A stretch of DNA of 49,030 nt, taken from the NCBI GenBank assembly GCA_016295375.1, contig JAEDLI010000005.1:1-49030 (forward strand), read 5' to 3'. Position 1 is the first letter of the stretch; each line of letters begins with the position of its first letter. Position numbers and translations under genes: made by a program. Positions 22,799-30,897 of the stretch are shown in pieces. The notes beneath the pieces were generated by a model. It ran no database searches. It was not told the DNA's origin and saw only the letters and a list, made by a program, of their open reading frames with translations. This stretch comes from Fibrobacter sp. Lineage in GTDB: Bacteria; Fibrobacterota; Fibrobacteria; Fibrobacterales; Fibrobacteraceae.

Positions 22799-23708
22799 CT
22801 TCCGTCGAAAATTCCGTTCTAATTTATTCCCCTTTGTCGTCTTCTCGATTATCGTGGTCGGATGCGGTATGGCCCTGTACCTGTTCCACCCGGCAAGCCC
22901 CCACCATGACCGCTACAGTTTTGTGGTGCGCTACGAAAGCGTCGGAACTCTTTCTCCGGGCAACCGCGTAGAAGTTCGCGGAATCACCAAGGGCGAAATT
23001 GCAAAGGTGCAACTGACAGATGAAGCGGTCTATGTGACGGCCCGCGTGCTTGCCGATACCAAGATTCCGAAAAACTCCGAGTTCCGTCTGAAAACGGCAG
23101 GGCTTATGGGCGAGCGTGAACTCAGCGTGTTGACCGGAGATTCAAAGGATCTGGTTGCCGACGGCGATACGGTGCACGGCTACTACGAAGAGGGCGCCAA
23201 CGCCATAGGCCGAAACATTGCCTTTATCCTCTCGGAACTGGACTCCATCGCCACCCAGATTGGCGCCCTGAAGGACTCCGTGACCAAGGGTACAGCGGGC
23301 AAGCGTCTTGACCGCGTGCTCAAAAAGGCGGATGACCTGGTCGGGACATCGCAGGAATCGGTCCAGGAATGGGTGGGCGAGGCCAAGGACCTGCTTTCAA
23401 AGGCCGAAGGCACTCTGGACAAGGCGAAATCCAGCCTGGGAAATGTTCCCGAAAGGGCCGAGGGCACCGTCCAGAAAGTGGAAAACCTTGTGGCTCATGT
23501 AGATACCCTCCTGACCCAGGTCCGCGGGCTTAAAACGGAACTTGAAACCATCCAGGCGAAACTTTTCCAGGACGACAACACCATGGGGCTGATTTTGTCT
23601 AAAAAAGGCGACATAATTAAGGAACTGGACCGCATAGGTGCCGATATTGACGGCCTAATCGCAGACGTCAAGAAACAGGGCCTTAGATTAAATATGGATA
23701 TTTTCTAA
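22791..23708 (+). CDS. MlaD/MCE-family lipid transport protein
   Basis: 305 aa. One N-terminal membrane helix (about residues 13-33) is followed by an MCE domain (about 40-120) with FVVRYESVGTLSPGNRVEVRGITKGEI and the LKTAGLMGERELSVLTG segment. The C-terminal half is predicted helical and coiled-coil (repeated KAEGTLDKAKSSL, VEKVENLVAHVDTLL-like heptads). Such proteins form hexameric rings or tubes that carry phospholipids between inner and outer membranes. It overlaps hprK by 8 nt. The partner MlaE permease and MlaF ATPase genes are not in this window. Confidence 0.88.
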   Translation: MNSFRRKFRSNLFPFVVFSIIVVGCGMALYLFHPASPHHDRYSFVVRYESVGTLSPGNRVEVRGITKGEIAKVQLTDEAVYVTARVLADTKIPKNSEFRLKTAGLMGERELSVLTGDSKDLVADGDTVHGYYEEGANAIGRNIAFILSELDSIATQIGALKDSVTKGTAGKRLDRVLKKADDLVGTSQESVQEWVGEAKDLLSKAEGTLDKAKSSLGNVPERAEGTVQKVENLVAHVDTLLTQVRGLKTELETIQAKLFQDDNTMGLILSKKGDIIKELDRIGADIDGLIADVKKQGLRLNMDIF

Positions 23709-23788
23709 AATTGTGTCCTCTTTTGAAAAAAATAATTTAGTTTAACACGAAAAAGATTAAGAAGGGAACCCCAAGAAAGGAGCAAACT

Positions 23789-24262
23789 ATGGCCGAAAAG
23801 AAACCTGCAAAGATGAGTGCTGCAGACCTCAAGTTTTTTGAGGAGATGCTTCTGGAAAAACGGCGCCAGCTGGTGACCGCCCAGAGCGAGACCGAAAAGT
23901 CCAATGCATTCCAGGGCCAAAAGCACCAGTCCGGCGACGGCGGGGATTCCGACAGTGCCGATTCCGCTACCGACTACAACGCTCTCGAGACTACGTTCTC
24001 CTTGGCGGCCCGCGAAGGCAAGTACCTGGTTTATTTGGAAGAGGCGCTCCAGCGTATCAAGAAGGGCACCTTCGGCGTGTGCAAGGTGTGCCAGCAGTTG
24101 ATTCCCAAGGCCCGTCTTATGGCTGTGCCTACCGCCACCAAGTGCGTGAACTGCAAGGAAGAGACCAAGAAGAAAGAGCAGGAAATCAACCGTATCGAGA
24201 TGGCCCGCCTCTTTGCCGAAGAACAGCGCCGCGAAATGATGAAAAAGAATGCGGGAAGGTAG
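23789..24262 (+). CDS. DksA/TraR-family zinc-finger protein
   Basis: 157 aa. An N-terminal helical region (AADLKFFEEMLLEKRRQLVTAQ) forms the coiled-coil typical of DksA. The C-terminal C4 zinc finger is CKVCQQLIPKARLMAVPTATKCVNC, followed by a long charged helix. Family members bind the RNA polymerase secondary channel and adjust promoter response, often with ppGpp. A strong AAAGGAG site precedes ATG 23789. It has its own upstream region of 80 bp with TTGTGT and TAATTT boxes 16 bp apart, which is a weak promoter candidate. Confidence 0.9.
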   Translation: MAEKKPAKMSAADLKFFEEMLLEKRRQLVTAQSETEKSNAFQGQKHQSGDGGDSDSADSATDYNALETTFSLAAREGKYLVYLEEALQRIKKGTFGVCKVCQQLIPKARLMAVPTATKCVNCKEETKKKEQEINRIEMARLFAEEQRREMMKKNAGR

Positions 24263-24316
24263 GGGTGCCTTTGAGGCATTCTGCCGAAAGTTTGTGAAGA
24301 AAATCTGCGGATAATT

Positions 24317-24496
24317 ATGTCCGATTCACTCGACGAAAAATGCAATGACCGTATGGAAAAACTTGCCGCGGAGCGTCGCGCCCGCATCAAGAAGATGCGG
24401 GGGTGGCTTTCGCCGCGTGATTCCGTTGCCGATGACTTTGGTCCCGAAGATGCCGCATTGTATTACGGCGAAGGGCATTCCGGCTGGAACCGGTAG
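24317..24496 (+). CDS. Small acidic/basic protein of 59 aa, function unknown
   Basis: ATG 24317 to TAG 24496. The product starts MSDSLDEKCNDRMEKLAAER, continues with a basic helical stretch (RRARIKKMRGWL), and ends DDFGPEDAALYYGEGHSGWNR. No family is recognised. It lies between the DksA-like gene and the MBL-fold gene, whose ATG comes 8 nt after this stop, so it probably belongs to the MBL transcript. The ribosome binding site is weak. Codon use matches the neighbours, which favours a real gene over chance. Confidence 0.5.
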   Translation: MSDSLDEKCNDRMEKLAAERRARIKKMRGWLSPRDSVADDFGPEDAALYYGEGHSGWNR

Positions 24497-24504
24497 GGCG
24501 CAAG

Positions 24505-25407
24505 ATGCTTGTCAAGATTCTGGTAGACAACAATGCCGGTGGCACGGATTTTGCGACCAACAACAGCGCGACCAACGGCTGCGCACCCGGCAACAATTGC
24601 ACGCCCCTCTGCGGAGAGTGGGGACTATCCGTCTATATCGAGTTCGAGGGCAACCGTTACTTGTTGGACACCGGGGCTTCACGCCGGTTCGCTAGCAACG
24701 CCGCCGCCATGGGCATAGACCTCTCGAAGGTGGACTTTGCAATCCTTAGCCACGCCCACTATGACCACGCCAACGGCCTTGCGGAATTTTTCCGCATCAA
24801 CGGGAAGGCCTCCTGCTTTTTGAGGCAAGGCGCCGCCGAAAACTGCTACCATACCCACAAGATTTTCGGGCCTTTTGCCTACCACGAATACATCGGTATC
24901 CGCAGGGGCTACCTGAAACGTTTTGCCGACCGTATCCGCTTTGTCGAAGGCGATGCACAGATTGCCCCCAATGTTTACCTGCTCCCCCACAAAGACGGCG
25001 TCGTGAGTCCGGAGGCCCGTGCCGGTATCGCCCAGGCAGCAGGTCTTTCTGTCAAGGAAAACGGCCGTTACCGCTATGACAGTTTCGACCACGAGCAGAG
25101 TCTGGTTTTTGACACTCCCGAGGGATTGTTCGTGATGAACAGCTGCAGTCACGCAGGCGCAGACAACATCGTTAAAGAAGTGGAAGCGACCTTTCCGGGC
25201 AAAAAGATATACGGGATTCTCGGAGGCTTCCACCTTTACCGCTACAAGGACGAGTCCGTCTATGCCTTTGCAAAGCGCCTGCTGGAGCTGGACGTGCAAA
25301 AAATCTGCACAGGGCACTGCACCGGCAACCGCGCCTTTGAAATTTTACACGAAGTTCTTGGCGAACGGGCCTGCCAGATGTTCACCGGTATGTCCATAGA
25401 AGTGTAG
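24505..25407 (+). CDS. MBL-fold metallohydrolase (COG1237-like)
   Basis: 300 aa. The metallo-beta-lactamase motif HxHxDH is present as LSHAHYDHANGL. Later metal ligands can be read in NSCSHAG and GGFHLYR, and a C-terminal TGHCTG supplies the last histidine. The overall pattern fits the MBL group annotated as 7,8-dihydropterin-6-methyl-4-(beta-D-ribofuranosyl)-aminobenzene-phosphate synthase-like; the true substrate is unknown. After ILVDNN there is an Asn/Thr/Cys-rich insertion of about 20 residues, encoded by imperfect 15-nt repeats (GCGACCAAC at 24553 and 24568), before CGEWGLSVYIEF resumes the family pattern. No signal peptide is seen, so it is cytoplasmic. Confidence 0.8.
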   Translation: MLVKILVDNNAGGTDFATNNSATNGCAPGNNCTPLCGEWGLSVYIEFEGNRYLLDTGASRRFASNAAAMGIDLSKVDFAILSHAHYDHANGLAEFFRINGKASCFLRQGAAENCYHTHKIFGPFAYHEYIGIRRGYLKRFADRIRFVEGDAQIAPNVYLLPHKDGVVSPEARAGIAQAAGLSVKENGRYRYDSFDHEQSLVFDTPEGLFVMNSCSHAGADNIVKEVEATFPGKKIYGILGGFHLYRYKDESVYAFAKRLLELDVQKICTGHCTGNRAFEILHEVLGERACQMFTGMSIEV

Positions 25408-25484
25408 CCTTAGTTAGTAATCCTCGTTTGCACTGTAGCAATCATCCAATCTTGCGACTACCGGTTGACACCGTGCAGACGGGT

Positions 25485-26146
25485 TCAAAAATCTTCAAGG
25501 CATCCAGAGCTGATAACTTCCTCTTCGATACTTGCGCATGCCTCATTGATTCCGGAGTTATCACCCGAGTCAGTGTCATAATCAACATCTGCGCAGGTCA
25601 TGCCTTCAAAGGGCAGTGTGTAAAAATACAGGCTCATCTTTTTCATGAATTGCTCAAAATCGCACTTGAGTACGGCATTCGGGTCACAAGAAGCCTCCTT
25701 GTAGGTTGCACCCGGAGTATTGTTGCAAAAAGTCTTGACAGAATCTATAACAGCCAAATCCGTGGTTTGCACTTCTTCGCATTCGCCATCTTGAACGAAG
25801 AAGCAAGAAGCAACCTTCTGCCCATTGCTGGGCGTTCCAGAGGCACCGCTCGGTGAGTTGCCGGGCCCACTGCCGCTACAACCTTCGACGGGTTCGTCCA
25901 AGAGCGTAGCAGCCCATTACCCATCGACCCGCACTGCATGGTGACATTTATATCTTCGACGAAAATTTTCTCGCACTGGTTTTCCGTAGTCGAGCATAGA
26001 TAGTTGTTGACCTCTATGCCGGTCTTGACCCTGCCATTTTCGGGAAGGGTTGCCGATGGTGCCGAGTTGGAACTGTCGCTACCGCAAGCGACAAGTGTCA
26101 TAGCCGCGACAGAAGCCGCAGAAAGGATGATTTTGTTGATATTCAT
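25485..26146 (-). pseudogene. Lipoprotein gene B with one frameshift
   Basis: The N-terminal part (ATG 26146) has a lipoprotein signal, MNINKIILSAASVAAMTLVACG, with an LVAC lipobox, then cysteine-rich sequence to QCGSMGNG. It is out of frame with a second open part ending at 25485 that is also cysteine-rich (GQKVASCFFVQDGECEEV, GMTCADVDYDTDSGDN). The shift lies at about 25901-25917; one extra G in the CCC/GGG run at 25913-25915 would join them as MGNGAATLLDEPVEGC. An AAGGAG site precedes the start. Function is unknown; it is an envelope lipoprotein of the sort common in Fibrobacter. The gene may be decayed, or the indel may be a sequence error. Confidence 0.65.
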
Positions 26147-26161
26147 AACTACTCCTTGTTG

Positions 26162-26624
26162 TTAATTTCTTGTGTAGGCCTGCACCTCTTCCATGCAGGA
26201 ATTCTTTAGCTGCTCCGCTACGTCTTCTAGCGTTTCACGGACAGGCTTGGTCAAAAAGGCTGTTCGATAGTACAAGTGAACCTGACTCCGCATTCACATC
26301 CACCTGGAGGTGTTTGGAATACGCCTCCCCGTTCCTGGCACGACTCCGATGCGTCAATGTCGTCAAAAACTCAAAATAAGTCTCCCTTGGAGAATTCAGG
26401 AGTATGCTGTACCATTCGCAATTATCAAATTCTTTCGGATGAGAATCTATTGCAGATTCACCCACGACAATCTTTTCGGAATCTATCTGCACGGGTTCGA
26501 CTTTGTATTCGGCCTCAACGGTGTTGCCTTCCACCGCACCACCACCGAGTTTATCGTTGTCGCTAGAACAAGCAAGAAGGGAAAATGCGAATAATATCAG
26601 AATTGTGCTAGGTATTATCATCAT
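26162..26624 (-). pseudogene. Lipoprotein gene A with one frameshift
   Basis: ATG 26624 gives MMIIPSTILILFAFSLLACSS, a lipoprotein signal with an LLAC lipobox. The first frame stops at 26235 just after NSLFDQACP. Removing one base from the A5 run at 26253-26257 would continue it as NSLLTKPVRETLEDVAEQL to a stop at 26162, 15 nt before lipoprotein B. Function is unknown. The start overlaps the corrected end of the TIGR02147 gene by 17 nt, which supports a three-gene operon. Confidence 0.65.
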
Positions 26625-27457
26625 TCACCTTGTCCGATTCAATGGTGGTCATGGGAAACATCTGCAGGTTCAGTCTGTAAACCCGATCCACATTTTCTTC
26701 TTTGACCACGATATCCAGAATTTTTTTTGCGGCAAGAGTCCAATGCCCCTAGGACCTTGGTATAAGACTGTTGGGAAAGCCCCATAGTGATATCCGTGAT
26801 TTTGCGCCACTCTGGGGGAACGTCATCTAAAGCCTGTTCTGCAAACCTTGCCATTTGGCTGTTCATGGCTCGCAAGGCCGCAGGAATTCCCTGTTCGTCA
26901 CCTTTTACTATTTTTTCTGTCTGACGGTAGCCGCCACGACCATTACTTTTCAAGAGTCCTGACCTTAAAAGGTATCCGATGGAGTCCGCTACTTCTGCTG
27001 GGGATACCACAAGACGACAACGTTTTGCGATGGATTCGACACTAGGTTTCTCTGTAGCACAGGCCAGTTCGCGAACCACCGCATGGAGCCAGGTTGAGTA
27101 GAAATTCTGGTACCCGACACCCATTTTGCGGACTGCGTTTTTCTTGGCGATTACCTGTAATTTTTCATGGGCGACTTTACCTTTTTTAGTGTCCTTGGAT
27201 TGGTTGTAGATTACCAAATTTTGAAAAAAAGACTTCTCAAAACCCGCCAGGTCCATAGCATCTGCCACCCGCTCGGCAGAAGGGGTGCTCAGTTGAGATT
27301 TACCCTCGGAAACCAGTTTTAAAAAGTTCGGAGATGTGATTTTTGCACGCCTAGAAAATTCCCTCCACGAAAAAGAAGAGTGCTTCTTTTCCCAGGTGTA
27401 ATAGTCACGGATATACTTGCGGTAATCCTTGTATTGCCGGATAGACTTCATCATCAT
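26608..27457 (-). pseudogene. TIGR02147-family regulator with 3' frameshift
   Basis: The main frame (27457-26639) encodes 272 aa starting KSIRQYKDYRKYIRDYYTWEKKHSSFSWREFS, the hallmark of the TIGR02147 family found mainly in Fibrobacter. A helix-turn-helix-like segment follows (AKITSPNFLKLVSEGKSQLS), with a later winged-helix-like part. Near the end the frame turns to nonsense after SCRKK. Dropping one base from the T8 tract at 26721-26728 restores KKILDIVVKEENVDRVYRLN and a stop at 26608, overlapping the next gene. The role is presumed transcription control of the lipoprotein genes downstream and perhaps of itself. The frameshift may be natural, phase-variable or an error. Confidence 0.75.
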
Positions 27458-27478
27458 TAAAAATAAATCCTTAATAAT

Positions 27479-27499
27479 GCAAAAAGAACGACTTTTTGC
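27479..27499. other. Leader hairpin of the TIGR02147 gene
   Basis: GCAAAAAG and CTTTTTGC form a perfect 8-bp stem with a 5-nt loop, 22 nt upstream of ATG 27457. It lies between the candidate promoter and the start, so it could be a 5'-UTR structure or a weak terminator for the upstream GIY-YIG gene. Confidence 0.45.
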
Positions 27500-27521
27500 T
27501 GTTTTTTAGAAATGGCTTTAA

Positions 27522-27549
27522 ACAAAGTGAATTATATGATACACTTTGT
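27522..27549 (-). promoter_or_regulatory. Candidate promoter with operator palindrome for the TIGR02147 operon
   Basis: ACAAAGTG (27522-27529) and CACTTTGT (27542-27549) are perfect inverted arms around a consensus -10 TATAAT on the minus strand (plus 27531-27536). A wider imperfect repeat, AAAGTGAATT versus AATTTCACTTT, extends to 27570. Palindromic arms spanning a -10 box fit a repressor site, possibly for autoregulation. Confidence 0.5.
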
Positions 27550-27563
27550 ATTGTATACGAATT

Positions 27564-27905
27564 TCACTTTATTAGGGACACTCTGCGACGCGGACGCCGT
27601 TTCCGTTTTTTGGGCGGAAGCGTCTCGGCGAGGCTATCTAACAGGGATTGCGTCAGCACTTCGTCGCCATTTGCCAGCCGTTCTTTTTGGGTCGCCGAAA
27701 GTTTCTTGATGCGGGCTTCCATGCGCAAGGCGTATTCCTTGTTCGGGAGCTCGAACTGGCGGAGGATTTTTTCGGGCGGAAAAGCCTTGGTGAACTTGGC
27801 CCCACGCCCCATGCGATGCTCTTCGAAACGGGCCGCTACATCCACGGCGTAACCAGTGTAGATGCGGTTCCCGGCACAGCGGAGCATGTAAACGAAGTGG
27901 GGCAT
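27564..27905 (-). CDS. GIY-YIG domain protein
   Basis: 113 aa. The GIY-YIG nuclease motif is HFVYMLRCAGNRIYTGYAVDVAARFEEHRMGRGAKFTK, with VYML and YTGY as the two strands and the following arginine and histidine in place. This is the short stand-alone YhbQ/UPF0213-like class, whose biological role is unclear; relatives cut or bind DNA. The C-terminus is very basic (PPKKRKRRPRRR). It is encoded singly, upstream of the TIGR02147 promoter, in the same orientation. Confidence 0.85.
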   Translation of the reverse strand: MPHFVYMLRCAGNRIYTGYAVDVAARFEEHRMGRGAKFTKAFPPEKILRQFELPNKEYALRMEARIKKLSATQKERLANGDEVLTQSLLDSLAETLPPKKRKRRPRRRVSLIK

Positions 27906-27951
27906 AGTTCTATAGAAAGGAATATATAATTTTTTCTAAGAGATTATCTAG

Positions 27952-27971
27952 ATTCCCGCCTTTGCGGGAAT
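27952..27971. repeat. REP-like hairpin element
   Basis: ATTCCCGC and GCGGGAAT form an 8-bp stem with a CTTT loop, followed by GACGAAGG. A second GGAATGACG follows at about 27990. Such ATTCCCGC-stem elements are dispersed intergenic repeats in many bacteria. It may also end transcription between the divergent GIY-YIG and transporter genes. Confidence 0.5.
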
Positions 27972-28022
27972 GACGAAGGTAGTGGCCGGAATGACGTAGG
28001 AAAAATTATTATCATTAGATTT

Positions 28023-29441
28023 ATGGAACACAAAAGAGAACGTGAGACTTTTAAGACAAGACTTGGATTTTTGCTGATTGCCGCAGGCTGTGCCATTGGC
28101 CTTGGCAATGTGTGGCGATTCCCCTACATCGCGGGGCAATATGGCGGCGCGGCCTTTGTGCTGCCCTATCTCGGGTTCCTGCTGTTTCTCGGGCTCCCGG
28201 TGCTCATGGCGGAACTGGCCATCGGCCGTGGCGGAAAAAGCGGTGTCGGCATGGCCTTCGACCGTCTCGAAAAGCAGGGCACCAAATGGCACTGGGCAAA
28301 GTTCCCGCTGATTGCCTCCAACTATATCTTGATGGCGTTCTACTCCGTAGTCATGGGCTGGATGTTCTTCTACTTCTACAAGATGCTCACCGACGGCGAA
28401 TTCCTGAAGGGCACGCCAGACCAGATTGCAAGCGGTTTCGGCGAGATGCTTTCGAACCCACCCCTCCTGATTTTCTGGATGACCGTCGCCATTGTCATGG
28501 GTCTCGGCATCGTGTCCCTCGGACTCCAGAAGGGCGTGGAACGCATTACCAAGAAGATGATGATTGCGCTGTTTGTCATCATGATCCTGCTTGCCATTCG
28601 TGCGGTGACGCTCCCCGGGGCCGGCAAGGGCCTGGAATTCTACCTGCTGCCTTCACTGGAACGACTGACCCAGTCCGGCAAAGGCGTGGGAGACGCCATC
28701 TTCGCCGCATTTGCCCATGCCTTCTTCACCCTGAGCATCGGTATCGGCAGCATTATGATCTTTGGCAGTTACATCAAGCGGCAGCATTCCCTGACCAAGG
28801 AGGCCGCCAGCATCTGCGCGCTGGATACCGTCGTGGCCCTGGTGGCGGGACTTATTATAATCCCCTCGTGCTTTGCCTTCGGGCAGTCCCCAGCGCAAGG
28901 ACCCGGACTCATCTTCGTTACTTTATCCAACGTGTTCGCCATGATGCCCGCGGGCCGATTCTGCGGGGCGGCGTTCTTCCTATTCATGTCGTTCGCGGCA
29001 CTCTCCACACTTATTGCCGTGTTTGAAAACATCGTCGCCTTCTGGATGGACCTGAAAGGCTTCAAGCGCCGGAAGGTGGCCTACTGGAATATGGTCGCGG
29101 TGTTCCTGATGTCGCTCCCCTGCGCCCTCGGGTTCAACGTGCTTTCGGGGTACGAGCCCTTTGGCCCCGGCAGCTGCGTGCTGGACCTGGAAGACTTTAT
29201 CGTGAGCAACACCATGCTACCTGCAGGCGCCATTTTCATGGTGGTGTTCTGCAGCAGCCGTTACGGCTGGGGACAAGAAAAGTTCTTTGACGAAATGAAC
29301 GCAGGCGAGGGATTGAAACTCCCTCGCCACACACTCATCAAGATTTATTTCAAGTGGATATTGCCCGCCCTGATAACGATCCTGCTCGCCCAGGGTTACC
29401 TGTCCAAGTTCGCACCTGAACTGGCGGCAAAGATTTTCTAG
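28023..29441 (+). CDS. Sodium-dependent transporter, NSS/SNF family
   Basis: 472 aa with about 11 membrane helices. The N-terminus has the family signature FLLIAAGCAIGLGNVWRFPYIAGQYGGAAFVLPY, where the unwound TM1 GLGNVWRFPY binds sodium and substrate. Bacterial members such as LeuT, MhsT and TnaT import amino acids with sodium. Later conserved segments include AFFTLSIGIGSIMIFGSY in TM6 and FAALSTLIAVFENIVAF in TM8. Substrate cannot be assigned. It is monocistronic, and its end overlaps the convergent STAS gene by 4 nt. Confidence 0.92.
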   Translation: MEHKRERETFKTRLGFLLIAAGCAIGLGNVWRFPYIAGQYGGAAFVLPYLGFLLFLGLPVLMAELAIGRGGKSGVGMAFDRLEKQGTKWHWAKFPLIASNYILMAFYSVVMGWMFFYFYKMLTDGEFLKGTPDQIASGFGEMLSNPPLLIFWMTVAIVMGLGIVSLGLQKGVERITKKMMIALFVIMILLAIRAVTLPGAGKGLEFYLLPSLERLTQSGKGVGDAIFAAFAHAFFTLSIGIGSIMIFGSYIKRQHSLTKEAASICALDTVVALVAGLIIIPSCFAFGQSPAQGPGLIFVTLSNVFAMMPAGRFCGAAFFLFMSFAALSTLIAVFENIVAFWMDLKGFKRRKVAYWNMVAVFLMSLPCALGFNVLSGYEPFGPGSCVLDLEDFIVSNTMLPAGAIFMVVFCSSRYGWGQEKFFDEMNAGEGLKLPRHTLIKIYFKWILPALITILLAQGYLSKFAPELAAKIF

Positions 29442-29734
29442 ACAATCGTCAAGATATCGCTGAAACCTGTGATGTCCAGGACTCCCATGATTTCGGCGCA
29501 AACATTCTTGACTTCCATCTTGCCCTGCTTGTTCATCTTCTTCTGGGCGCTGAGCAGCACGCGGAGTCCGGCAGAGGACACGTATTCCAGCTTGGCAAAG
29601 TCAAAAATCAAGGCAGTGAGCCCTTCCAGGTTCGCATTGACGACCTGCTCCAGCTCGGGAGCGGTAATGGTATCCAGACGACCTTCCAAAGCCAGGGTCA
29701 ATGTGGAATTGTCACGAGTCTGTTCGATTTTCAT
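29438..29734 (-). CDS. STAS-domain anti-sigma factor antagonist
   Basis: 98 aa, one STAS domain. GRLDTITAPELEQ is the usual first helix region, and FDFAKLEYVSSAGLRVLLSAQKK carries the phosphorylatable serine (S53/S54). It would bind the RsbW-like kinase encoded just upstream (29744-30151) and free its partner when unphosphorylated. The two genes are 9 nt apart in one operon. No PP2C phosphatase or sigma factor gene is adjacent, so the regulated partner lies elsewhere. Confidence 0.9.
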   Translation of the reverse strand: MKIEQTRDNSTLTLALEGRLDTITAPELEQVVNANLEGLTALIFDFAKLEYVSSAGLRVLLSAQKKMNKQGKMEVKNVCAEIMGVLDITGFSDILTIV

Positions 29735-29743
29735 CTTGTACCT

Positions 29744-30151
29744 CTACTTAATTTTCTTGTAAATAGTAAAATAATTTTGGTCGGCCTTGCGTTCGTAGTG
29801 CACGTCATCCATAGTTTTCTTCACCAAAAAGATGCCCAAACCCCCAATTTCCCGTTCCTCCACAGGCAGGGAAACGTCCGGATCCTCTTTTTCCAGGGGA
29901 TTGTAGGGGTTTCCTTTGTCTATAAAGGTAAGCGAGAACACGGACGTAGGCTCATCCAGGTTGGCGACCACCGTTACGGTCTTGGCTCCGGAATACATGA
30001 CGATGTTGCTGAACACCTCGTCGATGGCCACGTCCACCTGGATGGTCGCCTTGGGCGAGGGGTCGTATGGCTCCAGCATGGACTCCACGAAGGCGGTCAG
30101 TTCTTCGCCTTTTTCGAGAGCGGCATCGACTGTTATTTCTTTTGCGGCCAT
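29744..30151 (-). CDS. RsbW-like anti-sigma serine kinase (HATPase_c_2)
   Basis: 135 aa. The GHKL ATPase N-box is VDVAIDEVFSNIVMYSG with the catalytic Glu and Asn. The G1 region is FIDKGNPYNPLE, and the glycine-rich lid is EREIGGLGIFLVKKTMDDVHYER. It would phosphorylate the STAS protein encoded 9 nt downstream. The partner-switching target may be a sigma factor or another output protein. The sequence upstream is short (114 bp to the divergent CAP lipoprotein gene) and AT-rich, with no clear promoter. Confidence 0.9.
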   Translation of the reverse strand: MAAKEITVDAALEKGEELTAFVESMLEPYDPSPKATIQVDVAIDEVFSNIVMYSGAKTVTVVANLDEPTSVFSLTFIDKGNPYNPLEKEDPDVSLPVEEREIGGLGIFLVKKTMDDVHYERKADQNYFTIYKKIK

Positions 30152-30265
30152 GATTATGGCAAAATATACTCATTAGGAATTAGGTGTCAAGTCCGATTTT
30201 TCCTAGAATCACACATGAACCATTTTTTTATTTACATTGATGTTAAATATTTCAAGGGAGTGTTT

Positions 30266-30811
30266 ATGAACATGTTCTGCAAAATCGGTATCACCTCTGC
30301 CATCTGTGCCGCTGCCCTATTCACGGGCTGTTCCGATGATTCCAGCTCCGGCACGCCTGTCACCGCCGGCATGGACGAAGCAGGCTGGCGCGAACAGTGC
30401 CTGGAGATTATCAACGAGTACCGCGCCACCGAAGGAGTTGCTCCCCTGGAGCTTGCCGACGAAGATGTTCAATGGTGTACCGTGCAGCAAGCCAAGGCCG
30501 ATGCGGAGGTTGACAAGGCCCATGCGAATTCAAGAATGTGCGGTATCGGTGCACAAAACACAGGACCGCATTTTTCCACCACCTGGAAAAAAAATGCTTC
30601 GTCCGCTGTCCGGTCTTTTATCAAGATGATGTGGGATGACGAAAAGGCCCTGGTGACCAGCGGAGAACGCGACCCCAACAAAGACGAAGACTACACCTAC
30701 ATCGGGCATTACCTGAACATGCGGAATTCCGCCTACACCAAGCTTTCTTGCGGCATAGCCCTCACTGAAGACGGCAAAAAGGCTTGGTTCAACATGAACT
30801 TCTACAGGTAG
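30266..30811 (+). CDS. CAP/SCP-domain lipoprotein
   Basis: 181 aa. ATG 30266 follows GGGAG at 30256-30260. The lipoprotein signal MNMFCKIGITSAICAAALFTGC puts the lipid-bearing cysteine at residue 22, followed by a Ser/Asp linker. The CAP domain starts WREQCLEIINEYRATEGVAPLEL and contains VQWCTVQQAKAD and KAHANSRMCGIGAQN, ending in LSCGIAL. CAP proteins are secreted or surface proteins of varied roles. Cysteines are frequent, suggesting disulfides. The function here is unknown. It is divergent from the RsbW-like gene. Confidence 0.8.
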   Translation: MNMFCKIGITSAICAAALFTGCSDDSSSGTPVTAGMDEAGWREQCLEIINEYRATEGVAPLELADEDVQWCTVQQAKADAEVDKAHANSRMCGIGAQNTGPHFSTTWKKNASSAVRSFIKMMWDDEKALVTSGERDPNKDEDYTYIGHYLNMRNSAYTKLSCGIALTEDGKKAWFNMNFYR

Positions 30812-30847
30812 ATGGGGCGAGTGGCCTTGTCGGGGAACCGCGGGGTT

Positions 30848-30877
30848 TTGTACAAAACAATTGCGGCATTCTATATT
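30848..30877 (+). promoter_or_regulatory. Promoter of the flavodiiron gene
   Basis: TTGTAC (30848-30853) and TATATT (30872-30877) are separated by 18 bp. AGAGG precedes ATG 30898. It is one of the better sigma-70-like promoters in the window. Confidence 0.5.
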
Positions 30878-30897
30878 TGTCTTTAAAAGAGGATTAC

